The translations under genes were made by a program, and so were the position numbers. Positions 16,316 through 19,375 of a DNA stretch of 19,375 bases are shown one piece after another. The notes under the pieces were generated by a model. That model was not told the origin of the DNA, did not search any database, and worked only from the letters and a program-made list of their open reading frames with translations. The stretch comes from Rhodospirillaceae bacterium (GTDB lineage Bacteria; Pseudomonadota; Alphaproteobacteria; SP197). The DNA is taken from assembly GCA_018700655.1 (NCBI GenBank), contig JABIUG010000453.1, forward strand, positions 1-19,375. Direction: 5' to 3'. Position 1 is the first letter of the stretch. Every line of letters starts with the position of its first letter.

Positions 16316-16972
16316 TCAGGCCGCAGCAAACGACTTTATCGATGCCATTGAGATTTTTTCGCTGTCGAACCGTGTGACTTCCATGATTTCGGACCAGTAA
16401 TCCGCGTCCCAGCCGGCTTTCTGCTTCAGTCGCCTGACGAAAAGTTCTGGTTCCTTGATGCCCTCCCAGACGGCAGGCAGAAACAGCGCGCGTTTGCCGT
16501 TGTCGGCCAGGGTCAAACCGTCGCGGCCGGGCTGCAGGCCCTCAATCAGGTGTTTTTCAGACTCGACAGGGAAGGGCGTGTGTGGCCCAAGCAGTGAAAT
16601 ATCGACTTCGGCGCGTTGGTATTCTTCTGTTGTCAGCGGTTCGAAACGAGGGTCCTTGAAGGCAGCCTTGTAGGCGTTGAGCACGACATCCTCGCCGATC
16701 GGGCGATGGGCATGGATCGATCCGATGCAGCCGCGCAGTCGACCATTCAGGTTGATCGTGACGAAAGCCGCACCCTGAGCTTTGAGAGCATGGGGCAGGG
16801 CATCATCCTTCACGCTTGCGTTCTTGCCGGTTTTCAGCGCGTGACGAATTGAACTGTTCGCCATGGCAAGCAGCAGGCGGCCGTGACCGATCGCGAGAAG
16901 GCGGCGCGGGTTGATGCCGCGCTCGGGTTTCTGCACCGCCCAGGAGCCGTAACCGACCACGCGATCCTTCAT
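16316..16972 (-). CDS. amrA: AMMECR1-domain protein, AmmeMemoRadiSam system protein A (3' part of an interrupted Memo-AMMECR1 fusion)
   Basis: The AMMECR1 domain is recognised by the signature LRGCIGS (residues 79-85 from ATG 16972). Flanking blocks are AAFVTINLNGRL, AYKAAFKDPRF, VDISLLGP and ALFLPAVW. Its biochemical role is unknown; in bacteria and archaea it occurs with a Memo protein and a radical SAM enzyme. Counted from ATG 16972 it has 218 residues, but the first ~15 (DRVVGYGSWAV) match the last beta strand of Memo proteins rather than an AMMECR1 start. The frame is the same as that of the upstream Memo gene, the two being separated only by the TAA at 16988-16990. The original gene was therefore probably a Memo-AMMECR1 fusion. 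Whether this half is now translated on its own is uncertain; I see no clear RBS before 16972. Confidence 0.85.
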   Translation of the reverse strand: MKDRVVGYGSWAVQKPERGINPRRLLAIGHGRLLLAMANSSIRHALKTGKNASVKDDALPHALKAQGAAFVTINLNGRLRGCIGSIHAHRPIGEDVVLNAYKAAFKDPRFEPLTTEEYQRAEVDISLLGPHTPFPVESEKHLIEGLQPGRDGLTLADNGKRALFLPAVWEGIKEPELFVRRLKQKAGWDADYWSEIMEVTRFDSEKISMASIKSFAAA

Positions 16973-16987
16973 CTCGTAGGTGTCGCC

Positions 16988-17719
16988 TTAATTGCGCAGG
17001 TCCAGCAGGTGCTGCGACAGACCGAACTCCTGGCCCAGACGTAACAGCCCCTTGATACCGACGCGCCCACAGGCCTGATCGCGCCCGATGTCATCGATTT
17101 TTCCGGCCATGATTGCCTGGCTCGTCCTGGCATCGAGCTGACGACAACATTCGTAATCGAGGTAGTGACTGAGATCGGTGCTGATGACGATCAATGTTTC
17201 TGGCCCACCCCACAGATTGGCCAGAACCTCGCCCACTTCCGAAGGGCTGGCCTTGCCGCCGACAATCGGCACCAGCGTGAAGTCCCCCAGCGCGCGCTGC
17301 AGGAAGGGCAGGTGGATTTCCAGGCTTTGTTCCTTGGTATGGGCCTGGTCGAGTTCGCTGACCTGGGGCAGGCGCAGAATGTCGCGCACGCCTGCCTTGT
17401 CGATCGGTATATCGCCCAGCGGTGAGCGATAGGCATCGGCGCTGCTGGTCGCGATGCCGTCAAAGGCGACCTTGTGTGGCGGCCCGATCAACACGACGCG
17501 GCTGATACGTTCCCTGAGCGGGGCGATCGCGGCATAGGCAGAGCCGGCGACTTCACCCGAGAAACGATAGCCCGCATGGGGTGCAATGATCGCCTTGATG
17601 GCGTCGGGCGCGATCTGGTTCCGTGCTCCGGCGATGTAACCATCGACATCGGCAGAAAGCACAGCTGGATCAGCCGGATACCAGGTGCCTGCCAATACGG
17701 GTTCGCGAACAATGGCCAT
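16988..17719 (-). CDS. amrB: Memo-family protein, AmmeMemoRadiSam system protein B (truncated by an in-frame stop)
   Basis: Memo proteins share the fold of class III extradiol dioxygenases; human MEMO1 is a relative and the bacterial function is unknown. The 243-residue product starts with REPVLAGTWYPADP. It carries the candidate metal ligands and pocket residues: His48 (APHAGYRFSGEVAGSAY), His82 (LIGPPHK), His136 (EIHLPFL), His185 (TDLSHYLDY) and Cys217 (QACGRVGI). It ends at LDLRN followed by TAA where relatives continue Asn-Ser-Gly-Asp. Past the stop, in the same frame, GDTYEMKDRVVGYGSWAV supplies the missing end. A change from a serine codon such as TCA to TAA would explain this. The gene is divergent from the radical SAM gene across 67 bp. 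Confidence 0.88.
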   Translation of the reverse strand: MAIVREPVLAGTWYPADPAVLSADVDGYIAGARNQIAPDAIKAIIAPHAGYRFSGEVAGSAYAAIAPLRERISRVVLIGPPHKVAFDGIATSSADAYRSPLGDIPIDKAGVRDILRLPQVSELDQAHTKEQSLEIHLPFLQRALGDFTLVPIVGGKASPSEVGEVLANLWGGPETLIVISTDLSHYLDYECCRQLDARTSQAIMAGKIDDIGRDQACGRVGIKGLLRLGQEFGLSQHLLDLRN

Positions 17720-17786
17720 GAAGTCGTGCCTGCTTTGTGGTGGTAAGTGTTAACCTAGTGCGTTCAGAGCCACGTTTCGAGGCGAG

Positions 17787-18908
17787 ATGGCAAGAGTTTC
17801 CAAACCCGATGCCCCGTTGACTGCCGATTCCTTCGGCGTTGTGCCCGGGCGTTTCTGGCATCAACTCGATGACGGGCGCTTCCAGTGCGATGTCTGTCCA
17901 CGGTTCTGCAAGCTGCGGCCGGGCCAGCGCGGCCTGTGTTTTGTGCGCCAGGGTGTCGAGGACGGCATCGTGCTCACGACCTATGGGCGCTCCAGCGGCT
18001 ATTGCATCGACCCGATTGAAAAGAAGCCGCTCAATCATTTTCTGCCGGGCTCGCCGGTGCTGAGCTTCGGCACCGCGGGCTGCAATCTCGCCTGCAAGTT
18101 CTGCCAGAACTGGGACATCTCGAAATCGCGTGAGATGGAACGGCTTGCCGATCATGCCCCGCCCGAAAAGATCGCCCGCGTCGCCAAACGGCTGGGCTGC
18201 AAATCCGTTGCCTTCACCTACAACGATCCCGTGATCTTCCACGAATATGCGGTCGATGTGGCGCAAGCCTGTCGCGAAGTCGGCGTGAAGACGGTTGCGG
18301 TGACGGCCGGCTATCATGCACCGGAAGCTCGCGCTGAATTCTATAACCACATGGACGGTGCCAATGTCGACCTGAAGGCGTTTACCGAGCGTTTTTACAA
18401 ACAGGTCTGCGCCGGCAGTCTGGCCGATGTGCTCGACACCCTGAAGTACCTCAAGCACGAAACCGATGTCTGGTTTGAGATCACGACGCTATTGATCCCA
18501 GATGAGAACGACAGCGAAAGCGAAATTGAGGAGATGACCCAATGGGTCTTCGAGAATCTTAGCCCGGACGTTCCTGTGCATTTTTCGGCTTTCCACCCCG
18601 ATTACCGCATGAACGATAAGCAGCGCACGCCTTCCGACACACTCTTCCGTTCACGCCAGATCGCACTCAAGAACGGCCTGCATTACGTTTATACTGACAA
18701 TGTTCACGATGAAGACGGCGGCAGCACCTACTGCCACAACTGCCGCGCCCCGCTGATCGGGCGCGACTGGCACGAACTGAAGTCCTGGGGGCTTACCTCG
18801 GACGGACGCTGCGCAACCTGCCGCACACCATGCCCCGGCGTCTTTGACGGCCCCCCGGGTCGCTGGGGCCGCAAGCGCAAGTCCGTTAAGCTGCGCGAGT
18901 TTGCTTAG
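17787..18908 (+). CDS. amrS: AmmeMemoRadiSam system radical SAM enzyme
   Basis: This 373-residue cytoplasmic radical SAM protein belongs to the group found with Memo and AMMECR1 proteins. The cluster motif is CNLACKFC (Cys99, Cys103, Cys106), which binds the 4Fe-4S cluster that cleaves S-adenosylmethionine. An N-terminal cysteine set (Cys34, Cys37, Cys41, Cys51) precedes it. A C-terminal set (Cys316, Cys319, Cys342, Cys345, plus Cys349) could hold a second metal or cluster. Further family blocks are AFTYNDPVIFHEYA, NVDLKAF and HFSAFHPDYRM. Relatives are annotated as AmrS, or as pyruvate formate-lyase activase-like; the substrate is not known. ATG 17787 has GAGGCGAG directly upstream. It is divergent from the amrB/amrA frame, so a shared control region at 17720-17786 is likely. 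Confidence 0.93.
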   Translation: MARVSKPDAPLTADSFGVVPGRFWHQLDDGRFQCDVCPRFCKLRPGQRGLCFVRQGVEDGIVLTTYGRSSGYCIDPIEKKPLNHFLPGSPVLSFGTAGCNLACKFCQNWDISKSREMERLADHAPPEKIARVAKRLGCKSVAFTYNDPVIFHEYAVDVAQACREVGVKTVAVTAGYHAPEARAEFYNHMDGANVDLKAFTERFYKQVCAGSLADVLDTLKYLKHETDVWFEITTLLIPDENDSESEIEEMTQWVFENLSPDVPVHFSAFHPDYRMNDKQRTPSDTLFRSRQIALKNGLHYVYTDNVHDEDGGSTYCHNCRAPLIGRDWHELKSWGLTSDGRCATCRTPCPGVFDGPPGRWGRKRKSVKLREFA

Positions 18909-18918
18909 AGGTTTGGGC

Positions 18919-19218
18919 GTGCTGGCTAGATGGTTCAACAGACTTGTTTCATCCCTTAGAGGAAAGTCATGGCGATCTGATATTCGCGGATATGACGATG
19001 GTGAGCCTGTTCATTGGAAGCTTCTGCCTTTGGGAGAAGTGACGCCTGAAAAGTTTATGGAAATCACACGTCCTGACGGAACCAAGAGCAAAAGTTCGAT
19101 TGGTGCCGAATCCTGGTTGACGCGGCATGGCAACGCTCTTGTGCTCCGATATGGCGCGATTAGAAGCAGTGGGAATGAGCTACTCCCCATTGGTTGGACA
19201 GGTCTGGCGGTAATTTAA
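18919..19218 (+). CDS. Small protein of unknown function
   Basis: I do not recognise this 99-residue protein. It would start at GTG 18919 with GAGG (18908-18911) seven bases upstream. The frame is open back to 18844, but that stretch overlaps the radical SAM gene and looks like a shadow. The N-terminus (LARWFNRLVSSLRGKSWRS) could form a basic amphipathic helix; the rest is polar with short hydrophobic strands (WKLLPLGEV, LVLRYGAI, LPIGWTGLAVI) and no membrane helix. Its codons (CTT, TCA, AGA, GGA) are AT-richer than those of neighbouring genes, hinting at recent arrival or weak selection. It starts eleven bases after the amrS stop and may be cotranscribed. Confidence 0.55.
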   Translation: MLARWFNRLVSSLRGKSWRSDIRGYDDGEPVHWKLLPLGEVTPEKFMEITRPDGTKSKSSIGAESWLTRHGNALVLRYGAIRSSGNELLPIGWTGLAVI

Positions 19219-19272
19219 GCTACAGTCTGGTCCTGCTGATCGGGTTTCTCATCACGTTCGTCACGCCGCCAG

Positions 19273-19322
19273 GACTGTCGGTTGGAGGGTCGGGCGCAAG
19301 CCCGGGCCGGAGACCGACAGTC
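19273..19322. repeat. Nested inverted repeat with GCAA-capped inner hairpin
   Basis: Outer arms GACTGTCGGT (19273-19282) and ACCGACAGTC (19313-19322) are exact reverse complements over ten bases. Inside is a second hairpin, CGGGC (19291-19295) and GCCCG (19300-19304), closed by a GCAA tetraloop of the stable GNRA type. The element follows the last plus-strand gene in the otherwise unassigned 19219-19375 stretch. It may be a terminator-like or other RNA structure, or a REP-like mobile palindrome; no T-run follows. Confidence 0.6.
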
Positions 19323-19375
19323 GATCCAGATTGTCTGCCGTCAGCGCCTTTGGGACAGATTGGGTGGTTCTCATA

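Noticed and set aside
17720..17786. Promoters in the amrB/amrS divergent gap
   Set aside because: No -35/-10 pair with acceptable spacing was convincing on either strand; only a GTTAAC palindrome and the amrS RBS stand out.
19261..19374. Short minus-strand frame of 37 codons starting with ATG at the window edge
   Set aside because: It overlaps the nested hairpin almost completely, is too short to identify and may only be the tail of a frame continuing outside the window; there is no visible RBS because the sequence ends.

Overview
The window is GC-rich, about 19 kb, and looks like a chromosomal segment of an alphaproteobacterium. The clues are a tight glyS-ppdK pair with what may be the tail of glyQ in front, a YgfZ/GcvT-type protein, and an LPS-core-style glycosyltransferase operon. 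The protein sequences suggest a Rhodospirillales-like or related lineage, but I cannot place it more precisely without a search.

Layout: (1) 1-5470, plus strand: possible glyQ tail, glyS, ppdK and a HAD-family hydrolase, each separated by only a few bases. (2) 5467-7538, minus strand: a YgfZ-like protein followed by a secreted serine hydrolase (class C beta-lactamase fold) that carries two compensating frameshifts. (3) 7723-13254, plus strand: five genes with touching or overlapping ends, namely a GT4-like glycosyltransferase, a GT9 heptosyltransferase-like protein, a WaaE-like GT2, a second GT4 and an asparagine synthetase. This is an envelope polysaccharide/LPS core operon, probably transcribed from a promoter so close to the first ATG that the mRNA would be leaderless. 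(4) 13305-16283: a metallo-beta-lactamase-fold protein that has lost nearly all its metal ligands (minus strand), divergent from a CHASE4 histidine kinase broken by two in-frame stops and an intact single-domain response regulator (plus strand). (5) 16316-18908: the AmmeMemoRadiSam set. AmrB (Memo) and AmrA (AMMECR1) lie in one continuous minus-strand frame interrupted by a TAA codon, and the radical SAM member is divergent on the plus strand. (6) 18919-19375: a small AT-richer orphan gene and a nested hairpin element.

The main pattern is selective damage. Three accessory loci (serine hydrolase, sensor kinase, Memo-AMMECR1 fusion) carry frameshifts or stops of all three types (TGA, TAG, TAA), while the housekeeping and envelope genes are intact. 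That argues against genetic code reassignment and favours either ongoing gene decay or localised sequence error. The most unusual intact gene is the MBL-fold pseudoenzyme at 13305-14105. I see no CRISPR array, rRNA or tRNA gene, insertion sequence or phage gene.
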